Below are positions 8,444-17,660 of a DNA stretch of 64,000 nucleotides, one piece after another; the first letter of the stretch is position 1, and the number at the start of each line of letters is the position of its first letter. The position numbers and the translations under genes are program-made. The stretch covers positions 930,001 to 994,000 of the forward strand of contig NZ_CP146350.1 of NCBI RefSeq assembly GCF_037055355.1, in the 5' to 3' direction. The notes below the pieces were generated by a model. It was not told the origin of the DNA. It did not search any database and worked only from the letters and a program-made list of their open reading frames with translations. This stretch comes from Streptomyces sp. DG1A-41. Lineage in GTDB: Bacteria; Actinomycetota; Actinomycetes; Streptomycetales; Streptomycetaceae.

Positions 8444-11400
8444 TCACTTATCCTTGTGGAGTTTGTCCCAGCCAATCATCCCGGCCCGGTTGAGCATCTT
8501 GAGGCGGTCAATCGCCAGTTGCAGTTGCGGCAGCGACCTTGGCCCCTTACTCGCCTGCCGTTTCCGCATCTCCAATATGAAGTGATACATACCACTGAAC
8601 TCGCGCCCGAATTGTGCATCGCGTTCTTCCCGAATATGCTTGGCCAGGCCTTTTGACACATTGAGCCATTTGCTGATTTCTGTGTCCCCGTAGGTGTTGA
8701 TGTAAAACTTGCCCTTCTCATCCTGTTGCGGTGGTTTGATGTCGAGCCCGACGGTCTTGCCGGTCGAGGCGGCACTCAGCCGCTTCCAGTGGCTTCGCTT
8801 CTTGCCTGTCTTTCCGTGTTCCTTCTCATACCGGCCGTAGGTGGAGCGTATGTAGGTCGGTATGTCCGCGATAGGTCCTGAATTGCCGAACTTCACCCGG
8901 GACTCGTACCAGACAGGCTTGTTCTTATTGGCGCGCCAAGCGGGCATCTCCACACCGCGCTCGAGGTCCTTGTTCACCCCGCGGCGGGCGGGAACGAGAT
9001 TGTTGTTGCTGTTTTCCCCGCCGAGGCGATCGGGGAGGAGATGCGCCCTCAACCAAGCCCCGCTGTCATTCCCCCGGAGATTGTTGGCGGGATTTGTTAT
9101 GTAGGCCCAGCCCGGCGGATTCGCACCTCCGGGTGGGGAACCCATCGGGGTTCGCTTACGGCTGAGGAACTCCGCGCTGATCGTACTCGCCCGGCTCGAA
9201 TTGAACCTGGGGAGTCTCGGCTGCGGCAGGTCGTTGGCCGGTGGTGGCGCCCCAGGCGGATTGTTGTACGCATGCGGCTGTGACCGAGGCTCTGAATAGT
9301 CGCCACCCAGCACGGGGAGAGAGGACTTCAGGGATGCCACGACGGTGAACGGGTCTCCTCCGACGGGTTCGAGCCCCCTGAGCCGGTAGTAGAGCTGATA
9401 CGCCTCCAGGAGAGCGAGGTACGACGACTGGGGGACGCCGTGCTCCATCGTCCGGTGCAGCTTGGGCCGGATTCGGGCGACGATCTTGGGCAGCCGATCG
9501 TCCTTGGACTCCTCCTCATCCTCCTTCTTCTTGTCCTTTTCCGCCTTGGACTTGGGCCTGCCCGGGCCGTCCTTGCCGGGGCGCGGTCGTGATGTGCCGT
9601 CGCTCTTGTTCTTGCCGTCGGCGTCCTTCTTCCCTGATCCGTACCCGTCCTTCTTGCCCCCGTCCGAATCGGTCTTGTCTTTCTTGCTCGATCCGTCCGT
9701 ACCCTTCTTGTTCGACGTGTCGGTGTCTTTCTTGCCGCTCCCGTCCGAGTCGGTTTTGTCCTTGTTGCTGTCGGGCCCCTGGCCCTTGCTCTTGTCGTCC
9801 TTGGTGGTGTCCTTCTTGGTGCTGTCGGGGCCGTCCGTCTTGTCGCGCTTGGGCGTGGTGGACTTCGGTGACGGTGTCGGCTGGGTGTCCTTCTTGTCGT
9901 CCTTGTTCTCGTTCTTGGGGTTGCCGTTCTTGTCCTTGGACGTGGGCGGTGTCGGCGTGGTCGACTTGTTGCTCGGGGTGCTGTTCTTGCCCTCGGTCTT
10001 GTCGTTCTTGTTCGTGGGGCCCTTGGGCTTCGTGGGCTTGGGGGACGGGGCCTGAGTGTCCTTGTCCTTGGGCTTGGCCGGCGCGTCCTTGTCCGTCGGC
10101 TTGCTCGGGCCGGCCTGGTCCTTGGGCTTGGCGGGAGGGGCCTGGTCCTTCGGCTTGCCCGGACCGTCCTTGTCCGTCGGCTTGGTCGGGCCGTCCTTGT
10201 CCTTCGGCTTGCCCGGAGCGTCCTGGGACTTCCTGTCCGGTGGCGTCGTGGACGTCTGCGTCTTGGGCGGTGTCGACGAAGGCGCGCCCTCGTCCCCGCC
10301 CTGCCCGTCCTTCCCCTTGTCCGTGCCGCCGCCCTTGTCCTTGCCCAAATTGGCAGCCACGCCCTTCAACCGCTGGCCCACCTTCGACACGTACTTGCCG
10401 ATGCCGCTGAGGAGCAGCTCGTAGGCCATCTCCAGCAGGACGACGACGCCGGCCGCGATCGCCTTGGCGAAGAGGACGCCCGCGCCGCCCTGGCGTACGG
10501 ACTTCAGCCAGGTGATGAGGGCACCGACGGCTTTGATGATCTCGCCGAGTGAGCCGATCGCGGCCTGGATGGCCTCCAGGATGGCCGCGCCCCAGCCGGC
10601 GCCGGGGATCAGCTTCGCCAAGACCTTCGTGATGACGATCTCGCCGATGATGAAGGGGAGTTGGGGGACGATCGCGTCCCACACCTCCTTGGCGATCTTC
10701 TCTAGGGTCCAGCCGCCCTTCATGAGCTTGTTCCAGACGGCTTCGGTCAGGCCGGTGATCTCCTTGACCTTGTCGTTGAACCACTGCTTCACGGCGCTCT
10801 TGACCTCGTTGAAGAGGTGGTTCTTCGCGCCGTCGTACGCGGAGTTCTTCGCGCCGCTCAGCCAGCCGCCGGGGTCGGACAGGATGTCGACGAGGATCAT
10901 CATGAACTCGCCGAAAGCGGCGATGAACTTCGTCGCGAAGTCGAGGACCGCCTTCAACGCGTCCTTGCAGGCCTTCAGGACGTCGAGGAGCATCTTCTTC
11001 AGGACGTTCAGGATGTCGCTGAGAAGCTTCGCGATGGACTCCAGCAGATCCTTCATGATCTGCTTCAGCGCCGCGGCGAGCTGGGTGACGAACGCGAGCG
11101 CCGCGTTGATGAGATCCGTGATGAACTTGCGGATTCGGCGGCCGATTTCGATGATCGCTTCGACCAAGGACACGACGAACTCGATCAGGTCCTCGATGAA
11201 CTGCTTGATCATCTCGACGATGCCCTCGCGGGCCGCGTTGATCCAGCCCTCGACCGTCTCCTTGAAATTCTTCAGGGCCTCGACGATCGCCTCGCGGGCG
11301 TCCTTGATGATCTGGACGACCTTGTCCCGCAGCTCGATGAACTTCTCTTTGATCCATTCGAGCGTCTTGGACAGCCAGCCCTTGGAGTCGTTGACGTTCT

Positions 11401-14400
11401 CGTCCTTCTTCTTCTCCGCGTCCTCCTCGGCCTTGTCGCCCTTGTCCTTGACCTCCTTGTCGCTGGTCTCCTTCTGCTTGTCGACGTCCTTGTCGGTGTC
11501 CTCCTCTTCCTTCTTGACGTCGTCGCGGATCTTCTTCTCACGGTCGGACTTCTTCGTGCCGAGCTTCTTCAGCTCGTCGTCCTGCTCGGCCGTCCAGTCG
11601 GAGCGCTGCTTGTCCACGTCCGTCAGGACGCCCTCGCGCTTGCCCGTCTGCTCCTTGGTGTTGGACTGGACTTCCTTGTCGACCTGCCGCTTGTGCTTCT
11701 CCTGGGAGGTGCGGGTGTCCTGGGTCTTCTTCTCCCGACCCTTGCCCATGTCCTGGCGGCCGTCGCTGAGAGCCTTCTTGAACTGCGGCTTGCGCTCATG
11801 CTCGGCCACTTCCGAGGCCGCTTCAGGCGGTACGGCACCGGTGCTCGCGCCGCCCCCGCCGACACGCGACTTGCCGCCCTGCTCGGCCGGCACCTTCCCT
11901 TCGAGCCGTTCCTTCGGCGCGTCCGGGTAGACCTGGTCCTCGCCCATCTTGCGACCGGCGTCGTCGGCGCCGGTCTCGGCGGCCTCCTGGCTCTTGTCGT
12001 CGGTGTTGCCGCCCTGCTCCGTGGCCTTGTCGTCGGCCTGGCCCTGCATGTCGACGCCCGGCGCGGTGCCGTTCTGCGCCTCCTTCATGGCCTCGTCCTT
12101 GGTGGGCATCCCGGCGAACTGCGCGGCCAGATCCTCCGCCGTCACATCGAAGCCGAGCCAGTCGCCGATCCCGCCGATGGCGTAGCCCACCATCATCCCG
12201 ACCTGGTCGAAGAAGTCGGGCTCCTCCATCTCTTCGGCTTCGATCTTGCCTTCCGGCTGCTTCTCGCCCTTGACCTCGGCCTTCTCGTCCTTGGCGTCTT
12301 CGGCGCGCTGGGCCTTGTCCTGGTTGTACTGCGCCGCCTCCTCGGCGTCCGGCTTGCCGTGGAGGGTCTTCGGAGCGCCAGAGGGGCGGTCCATGGCGGG
12401 CGGCTTGGACGCCAGCTGCTTGTGTTCCTTGCCAACGTCCTTGTCCACGGCGCCGCCGACGCTGTCCATCGCCTCCACGGCCTGGTGCGGCTTGAGGTTC
12501 GACGCGGCGGAAAGGCCCTCCTCGGGGGAGCCACCGGAGAGGTCCGGCGCCGCCTTGGACGCCTTCTTCGCCTTGGCCGCGGAGGCCTTGCCCCCACCCG
12601 TGGAGCCGCCCTTCGAGGCGCCGCCGCCACCGCCACCACCGCGTGTTGGCGCGGGAGTGGCCCGGGAGCCGGAGTCGGCCCCGCCTCCGGCGTCGGCCCC
12701 GCTTTCCGCCTTGCTCTCCGGCTGCGGAGCCTGCTCCTTCGGCTGCTCCGTCCGCGCCTCCTGGGCCCTCGGGCCCGGCTTCTCCGTACGAGAGGAAGAG
12801 CGGGACTCCGTACGCGAGCCTGAACTCGCCGTGTTCGAACCGTAGTTGCCGCTGTCCGAAGACTGACTGGAAGTCGAGCCGGACGTCGGTGTCGCACCGG
12901 TATCGGCCGAGCTGCCGAAGTCGGTCGTGCCGCCACCGGACGTGGACCCCTCCGAAGTGCCGCTCCCGCCCTGGTCCTTGGGCCCCTTCGACTCCTGCGG
13001 ACCGGGGGACTCCTCGGCCTTCGCCGCTCCCGTGGCGCCCTCGTCGGAAGCCGCCTTCTCCCCCTCGGCTCCCTTCGTGCCCGTGTCCGACGGGGACGCG
13101 GCGGCCGAGGTGTCGGAACGGGCCTGCGCGGAGCCCTTCTCGCCGCCGCCCGAGGACTTGTCGCCGGGGCCACCCGCGGCGGGCGTGCCCTTCTCCTCCT
13201 TGGCAGCCTTCTCGGCCGTATCGCCGCCCGTCTCCTTCGAACGGTCCTTGGCCTCCTGAACGTTGGCCTCGGCCGCGGCCGGGCCCGCCTTGGGATCGTC
13301 GCCCTGTTTGGGGTCCTTGGAGGCGACGCCCGGGGCGGGCTTCGGCTCGTTCTTCTCCTCGGGGTCGAGCTCGCTCTCCGTACGACGCGACTGCTCCGCC
13401 GCCTCCTCCTCCTCGGCGCCCGGCACGGGCGGGGAGTCGTCGGTGCCCGGGTCGTCCTTCTCCGCCGCCGCCTCGCGCTCGGCGTCCTCTTCGTCCTCCT
13501 GCTGACGCTGTGCCTGCACCTTTTCGGCCCTGGTCGGCGGCGGGGCAGAGAAGGAGGGAGTGGGCGGGGCGGAGTTCCCGGCGGACTCGTCGATCTGGTC
13601 GGAGGTCGGCACGCTCGACACGTCGAGGTCCTGCTCGGGAAGGAAGTCCTCCGGCCTGAGTTTGATGTCCCAGGCGCTCTGCTCCCCGCCGCCGACCTCC
13701 ACCTCGGAGTCGCCGCCCTGGCCGGGGGACTCCTCCCGCTCCTCCTCGCCCTCCTGGTCCTGGGCGCGGGCCCCGTCCAGCATGCTGGCACGGCCGGGGA
13801 ACCCGTCGTCCTTCCCCGTGTCCGTGGGGGTGCCCTCGTCGCGGCCCGGCTCGTCCTTCTTGGCCGCCTCGGCCGCGGCGGCGCTCTCGCGGGCCTTGGC
13901 GGCCTCCTCCTCGGCGTCGGCGCGCGGGCCCGCCGCCTCCTCCTGGCCGGCTTCCTTCTTGCCCTTCTCCTCGGCCTGCTTCGCCCCGGCGCGGTCGCCG
14001 TCCTTCCCGCCGCCCTGCTTCCCCTTGTCCCCTTTGGCCTGCTGCTGCCCCTGCTGTCCGCTCTTCTCCGCGCCGGACTTCGCGTCCTGCTTCCCGGACG
14101 CCTGCGCTCCGGCGTTCCCGCCGAACGTGGCATCCTGGGACCCCTGCTGCTGCCCCGACTTCTGCTCCGACTGCGCGGCGGGCGAAGTGGGCTGCTCCCC
14201 GTCCCCCTTGGGGCTGGAGGCGTCCCCACCGGTCCGCGGGTCGGACTCCTTGTCGTCCTCGGCCTTCCCTGCGTCCGCGCCCGGAGTGCCGCCCTGCGGG
14301 ACGGTGCCGCCCGTGTTCTCCGGCGTACTGCCCGCGGCCGGAGCGGTGTCCCCGGCCCCGTCCACGGACTGCTTCTCCGGGCCGGGAGCGGGCCCCGTCC

Positions 14401-15307
14401 GCTCGGTGCGCCGCTGCTCCTCCTGGGCGGCCTCCTGCTCCCTCTCCCGCTCCGCCTGTACGTCCTCGGCGGTGTCCTCCTCGACCTCCGGAGCGAGCAG
14501 GCCGCGCTGCCGGGCGGTGGCCTCGCTCTCCGCCTGGCCGTCCTCGTCGATCTCCGTGACCAGGTCCACCACGAAGTCGTGCTCGGAGGTGAGGAGCCGG
14601 TGCTCCAGGCGATCCAGTACGCGCTCCTGAAGCTCCTCCGAGAGCGGGGCCAGGGAGGCGCGCACGCGCTGCGCGCTGTCCGTCGGGTCGGTACGGAGCG
14701 ACCGGATGACCGTGTTGGCGAGGCGGTCGACCAGCGTGGCGGGGTCGAGGTGCTCCAGTCGATTGCGGTCGGCGTGGACGGTGGTGTAGCGCATCCACGC
14801 CGGAGTGCTGGCCTCCGGGGCGACCTCGGGTGCCTGCTCGCCGCGCGCCACGGCCTGGGCGGTGTCCTCGGCGGCGCGCTCGGCCGCCTCGTGCGGCGCG
14901 CTGACCTGGCCCAGGTCGCGGCCGGCGGCCAACGTGCCGCTGGCGACAGGGTGTTGGATCGTGTGCAGCAGCTCGTGCGCGAGCAGGGCGCGGCCCTGCT
15001 GCGTGCCCGGCTGGTACTGGCCCTCACCGAAGAAGATGTCCTGGCCCACCGCCACCGCGTCCGCACCCAGCATGCCGGTGAGAGCACCCGCGTCGCGGTC
15101 GGTGTGCAGGCGTACGGAGCCCAAATCGTGGCCGAGCTGCTCCTCCAGCTCCCGGCGCACACCGGCGTCCAGTGGCTGCCCGGCTCCGCTGACGATGTTC
15201 TTCGGCTCGGACGCGCGGTTCTTCGCCGCGCGCTCCTTGCGTTTGCGGCGGCGCTCGGCGGCGGCCTGCTCGGCCGCCTGGGAGTCCTGGGAGGCGGAGG
15301 TCGTCAT
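8444..15307 (-). CDS. Giant DUF4157 eCIS effector with C-terminal nuclease-like tip
   Basis: 2287 residues. Residues about 44-120 form the eCIS core domain DUF4157 with a zincin HELLH motif at 111-115. Residues about 270-1300 are low-complexity, rich in Glu, Lys, Asp, Gly, Ser and Gln. Residues about 1310-1650 are long amphipathic or hydrophobic helices (FIEDLIEFVVSLVEAIIEIG). Residues about 1655-1940 are Lys/Pro/Asp/Gly repeats of the KPKDKDGPTKPTDKDG type. The C-terminus carries WLRAHLLPDRLGGENSNNNL (His 2089 and the Asn run), resembling the HLL...GG...NL core of DNA/RNA non-specific endonuclease toxins. DUF4157 is thought to mark CIS cargo. G+C falls to about half in the tip (30 of 60 at 8581-8640). 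Whether it cleaves DNA or RNA cannot be told. Confidence 0.85.
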   Translation of the reverse strand: MTTSASQDSQAAEQAAAERRRKRKERAAKNRASEPKNIVSGAGQPLDAGVRRELEEQLGHDLGSVRLHTDRDAGALTGMLGADAVAVGQDIFFGEGQYQPGTQQGRALLAHELLHTIQHPVASGTLAAGRDLGQVSAPHEAAERAAEDTAQAVARGEQAPEVAPEASTPAWMRYTTVHADRNRLEHLDPATLVDRLANTVIRSLRTDPTDSAQRVRASLAPLSEELQERVLDRLEHRLLTSEHDFVVDLVTEIDEDGQAESEATARQRGLLAPEVEEDTAEDVQAEREREQEAAQEEQRRTERTGPAPGPEKQSVDGAGDTAPAAGSTPENTGGTVPQGGTPGADAGKAEDDKESDPRTGGDASSPKGDGEQPTSPAAQSEQKSGQQQGSQDATFGGNAGAQASGKQDAKSGAEKSGQQGQQQAKGDKGKQGGGKDGDRAGAKQAEEKGKKEAGQEEAAGPRADAEEEAAKARESAAAAEAAKKDEPGRDEGTPTDTGKDDGFPGRASMLDGARAQDQEGEEEREESPGQGGDSEVEVGGGEQSAWDIKLRPEDFLPEQDLDVSSVPTSDQIDESAGNSAPPTPSFSAPPPTRAEKVQAQRQQEDEEDAEREAAAEKDDPGTDDSPPVPGAEEEEAAEQSRRTESELDPEEKNEPKPAPGVASKDPKQGDDPKAGPAAAEANVQEAKDRSKETGGDTAEKAAKEEKGTPAAGGPGDKSSGGGEKGSAQARSDTSAAASPSDTGTKGAEGEKAASDEGATGAAKAEESPGPQESKGPKDQGGSGTSEGSTSGGGTTDFGSSADTGATPTSGSTSSQSSDSGNYGSNTASSGSRTESRSSSRTEKPGPRAQEARTEQPKEQAPQPESKAESGADAGGGADSGSRATPAPTRGGGGGGGASKGGSTGGGKASAAKAKKASKAAPDLSGGSPEEGLSAASNLKPHQAVEAMDSVGGAVDKDVGKEHKQLASKPPAMDRPSGAPKTLHGKPDAEEAAQYNQDKAQRAEDAKDEKAEVKGEKQPEGKIEAEEMEEPDFFDQVGMMVGYAIGGIGDWLGFDVTAEDLAAQFAGMPTKDEAMKEAQNGTAPGVDMQGQADDKATEQGGNTDDKSQEAAETGADDAGRKMGEDQVYPDAPKERLEGKVPAEQGGKSRVGGGGASTGAVPPEAASEVAEHERKPQFKKALSDGRQDMGKGREKKTQDTRTSQEKHKRQVDKEVQSNTKEQTGKREGVLTDVDKQRSDWTAEQDDELKKLGTKKSDREKKIRDDVKKEEEDTDKDVDKQKETSDKEVKDKGDKAEEDAEKKKDENVNDSKGWLSKTLEWIKEKFIELRDKVVQIIKDAREAIVEALKNFKETVEGWINAAREGIVEMIKQFIEDLIEFVVSLVEAIIEIGRRIRKFITDLINAALAFVTQLAAALKQIMKDLLESIAKLLSDILNVLKKMLLDVLKACKDALKAVLDFATKFIAAFGEFMMILVDILSDPGGWLSGAKNSAYDGAKNHLFNEVKSAVKQWFNDKVKEITGLTEAVWNKLMKGGWTLEKIAKEVWDAIVPQLPFIIGEIVITKVLAKLIPGAGWGAAILEAIQAAIGSLGEIIKAVGALITWLKSVRQGGAGVLFAKAIAAGVVVLLEMAYELLLSGIGKYVSKVGQRLKGVAANLGKDKGGGTDKGKDGQGGDEGAPSSTPPKTQTSTTPPDRKSQDAPGKPKDKDGPTKPTDKDGPGKPKDQAPPAKPKDQAGPSKPTDKDAPAKPKDKDTQAPSPKPTKPKGPTNKNDKTEGKNSTPSNKSTTPTPPTSKDKNGNPKNENKDDKKDTQPTPSPKSTTPKRDKTDGPDSTKKDTTKDDKSKGQGPDSNKDKTDSDGSGKKDTDTSNKKGTDGSSKKDKTDSDGGKKDGYGSGKKDADGKNKSDGTSRPRPGKDGPGRPKSKAEKDKKKEDEEESKDDRLPKIVARIRPKLHRTMEHGVPQSSYLALLEAYQLYYRLRGLEPVGGDPFTVVASLKSSLPVLGGDYSEPRSQPHAYNNPPGAPPPANDLPQPRLPRFNSSRASTISAEFLSRKRTPMGSPPGGANPPGWAYITNPANNLRGNDSGAWLRAHLLPDRLGGENSNNNLVPARRGVNKDLERGVEMPAWRANKNKPVWYESRVKFGNSGPIADIPTYIRSTYGRYEKEHGKTGKKRSHWKRLSAASTGKTVGLDIKPPQQDEKGKFYINTYGDTEISKWLNVSKGLAKHIREERDAQFGREFSGMYHFILEMRKRQASKGPRSLPQLQLAIDRLKMLNRAGMIGWDKLHKDK

Positions 15308-15624
15308 CGCGTCACCTCCCCACGGCCCGAAAGCCCCGCGTGCACCGCGCGGGCCAGCTCCTGGCCGAGGCGGCGCGCGGACAACCCGGCGGGCATCGGG
15401 GGCAGTCCCGACACGCCGTCCACCGACACGGCGCCGTCCGCAGCCAGCGGCACGCCGTGTTCCCGTACGAGACGGGTCAACTCCCGCTCGAACGAAGCCG
15501 ATACGCGTCGCGGGTCCACGGACGGGCCGAAGCCGTCCAGGACCAGCTCGCCGATGTCGACGCGGATCTCGCGCGGCTCGGGACGACCGGCCGCGCTCTG
15601 CCGCTGGGGCCTGTTCACACCCAT
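15304..15624 (-). CDS. Small unknown protein of the CIS operon
   Basis: 106 residues from ATG 15624, inside the last 10 bases of the ATPase gene; the stop overlaps the effector ATG (ATGA). Features: a conserved-looking start REIRVDIGELVLDGF, then SFERELTRLVREHGVPL and LGQELARAVHAGL. No signal peptide, membrane helix or known domain is recognised. It sits exactly between the ATPase and the effector, so an effector chaperone or loading adaptor is a reasonable guess, but only from position. Confidence 0.75.
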   Translation of the reverse strand: MGVNRPQRQSAAGRPEPREIRVDIGELVLDGFGPSVDPRRVSASFERELTRLVREHGVPLAADGAVSVDGVSGLPPMPAGLSARRLGQELARAVHAGLSGRGEVTR

Positions 15625-17654
15625 CCGCGGACCTCCCCCGGTGTCAAGGAGCGTTCCAGCTTGAGGTATTCGGTGCGGGCCGCGGCGAGCATGTGCCGCA
15701 TCTGCAGCCGGTCGCCCTCCTCGGCGGCGAGGAACGCGCCGGACAGGGCGATGTTGCGGATCGAGCCGCCCGCGACGGTGAGTTGGGCGAGGAGTTCGGG
15801 ATCGATGCCCTTCGTCGGGGTCTGCGGCGGCAGTACCCGGCGCCAGATCTCCGCCCGCTCGTGCTCCGCCGGGAAGGGGAAGTCGACGACGAAGCGGATA
15901 CGACGCATGAAAGCCGTGTCCAGGGCCTTCTTCATGTTGGTGGTGAGGATGGCGAGACCCCGGTAGGCCTCCATCCGCATCAGCAGGTAGCTGACCTCGA
16001 GGTTGGCGTACCGGTCGTGGCTGTCCTTGACCTCGCTGCGCTTGCCGAAGAGCGCGTCGGCCTCGTCGAAGAGCAGGAGCGCGCCGCCTCGTTCGGCGGC
16101 GTCGAAGACCTTGCGGAGGTTCTTCTCCGTCTCGCCGATGTACTTGCTGACCACCTGCGACAAGTCGATGATGAAGAGATCCAGGCCCAGCTCCTTGGCC
16201 ATGACCTCGGCGGCCAGGGTCTTGCCCGTGCCGGAGCCGCCCGCGAACAGGGCGGTGACGCCGAGGCCGCGCCGCAGCGTCGCCGCGAACCCCCACTCCT
16301 GGTGGACGGTGGCCCGCTGCCGCACATGCGCGACGATCTCCCGCAGCACGCTCGTCTGCCGGTCGTGCAGGACGAGATCGCCCCAGCCCGCCTCGGGCTC
16401 GATACGGCGGCCCAGTTCATCCATCCCGATCCGGGCCTCGTTCAGCCCGGCCCGCCAGGCGAGCCCAGCGGCGTCGAGTTCGTCCTCGCCGGGCAGATCA
16501 CGGCGTACGGCGGCAGCGGCGGAGCGCACGACGTGCGGCGGCAGCTCGAACTGGGCGACCAGCGATCGCAGTTCGCTCTCACCGATGTCGACGACGTCCC
16601 GGAACGCGCCTACCCACAGACCGAGTTGCTCCTCATCGTCCAGGCGCGGCACGGTCACCCGCTCGCCGTGCGGTCGGTCCGAGTGCCGGGGATCCCCGCT
16701 CGACACGACGACGGGAACAGCGGCCCCGGTCAGGAACGCGTCGGTGGCCGCGTGCTGGTCGCGGTCCAGCTCGCCGACCTCCACGAGCAGCGCGGCGGGC
16801 AGCAGGATCGCCTCGCGCTGCCACAGACGGGCGAGCCGGTCGCGCTCCGCCGCGTCCGTGGGGATGTCCTCGGCGCTCATCGCGTACAGCCCGAGCCCGG
16901 ACCGCGCGGCCGCCGCGGCGGCGATCTCGGCCCGGCTCGGCAGATCGCCGCCGACCACCTCGACGAGCAGCGGCGCGTCCGGGCGCGCGGCGGTGGTCCA
17001 GCCGGCGGCGACCCGGCTCGCGGCCAGGTCGTACGACGGCGGCAGCTCGTCGGGCACCGGGGTGCGGCGCAGCTGGCCGTGCAGCCGGGCGTCCAGGTAG
17101 GGCGAGCCGAGCAGGAAGTGCAGGATGCGTTCGTCGAGCCGCAGCCGGGACAGCGTGAGGCGCGACTCGTCGTCCAGTTCCACGATGCGCCAGCGCCGCA
17201 GCGGTGCCACGGGGGTCAGGGCGCTCCAGTGCGGCTCGGCGAGGGCGGCCAGGGCGAGCGAGAAGGTGGGGTAGGCCCGCTCCGGGTCACCGCTCGCGGC
17301 GGCGCAACGGGCGGCGGTCGTGGGGTCCAGCTCGTAGGCGGCGGTGAGGAGTACGAGGTCCCGTTCGAAGGCCGAGAGACCGAAGCAGGTGACGAGCGTG
17401 TCGAGGGGGGCGGTCGCGGGGGCCGCCGGGTCCTGTACGTGATCGACGGCTGTGTCACGACCGGGGGTGCCGTCGCCGGACTTCGATGCCGTGCCCGTTT
17501 CGGCCGTGCCAGGTCCGGCCGCGCGCGCCGCGTGGTTGTCGACACGGGCCAGGACGCGCCGGATCTCCGCGGTCAGCGTCGGGCTGCCGCCCGGTGCGCC
17601 CGCCATGCCCGTCCGGTGTGTCCCCATGTCCTCGCCTGCCCCCGTTGTCCCCAT
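15615..17654 (-). CDS. CIS AAA+ ATPase (Afp15-like)
   Basis: 679 residues. The C-terminal half is a classic AAA module: Walker A GGSGTGKT at about residue 470, Walker B LLLFDEADALFG at about 525, then MRRIRFVVDFPFP as the Arg-rich second region of homology. The N-terminal 400 residues are a family-specific domain found in 'ATP-binding protein' members of CIS clusters. In Afp/PVC the ATPase is needed for assembly and may act on sheath or effector. The start at ATG 17654 lies 6 bp after the DUF4255 stop; internal ATGs at residues 10 and 17 are also possible. Confidence 0.92.
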   Translation of the reverse strand: MGTTGAGEDMGTHRTGMAGAPGGSPTLTAEIRRVLARVDNHAARAAGPGTAETGTASKSGDGTPGRDTAVDHVQDPAAPATAPLDTLVTCFGLSAFERDLVLLTAAYELDPTTAARCAAASGDPERAYPTFSLALAALAEPHWSALTPVAPLRRWRIVELDDESRLTLSRLRLDERILHFLLGSPYLDARLHGQLRRTPVPDELPPSYDLAASRVAAGWTTAARPDAPLLVEVVGGDLPSRAEIAAAAAARSGLGLYAMSAEDIPTDAAERDRLARLWQREAILLPAALLVEVGELDRDQHAATDAFLTGAAVPVVVSSGDPRHSDRPHGERVTVPRLDDEEQLGLWVGAFRDVVDIGESELRSLVAQFELPPHVVRSAAAAVRRDLPGEDELDAAGLAWRAGLNEARIGMDELGRRIEPEAGWGDLVLHDRQTSVLREIVAHVRQRATVHQEWGFAATLRRGLGVTALFAGGSGTGKTLAAEVMAKELGLDLFIIDLSQVVSKYIGETEKNLRKVFDAAERGGALLLFDEADALFGKRSEVKDSHDRYANLEVSYLLMRMEAYRGLAILTTNMKKALDTAFMRRIRFVVDFPFPAEHERAEIWRRVLPPQTPTKGIDPELLAQLTVAGGSIRNIALSGAFLAAEEGDRLQMRHMLAAARTEYLKLERSLTPGEVRGWV

Positions 17655-17660
17655 GCCGCC

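Noticed and set aside
7768..8475. TTG start at 8475 for the putative immunity gene
   Set aside because: It lies inside the effector coding region without a good ribosome-binding site; GTG 8436 has GAGGG and follows the effector stop.
9500..10350. Regular repeats that could be a CRISPR array or minisatellite
   Set aside because: The repeats are in-frame codons for a Lys/Pro/Asp/Gly-rich spacer of the effector, without constant-length unique spacers.
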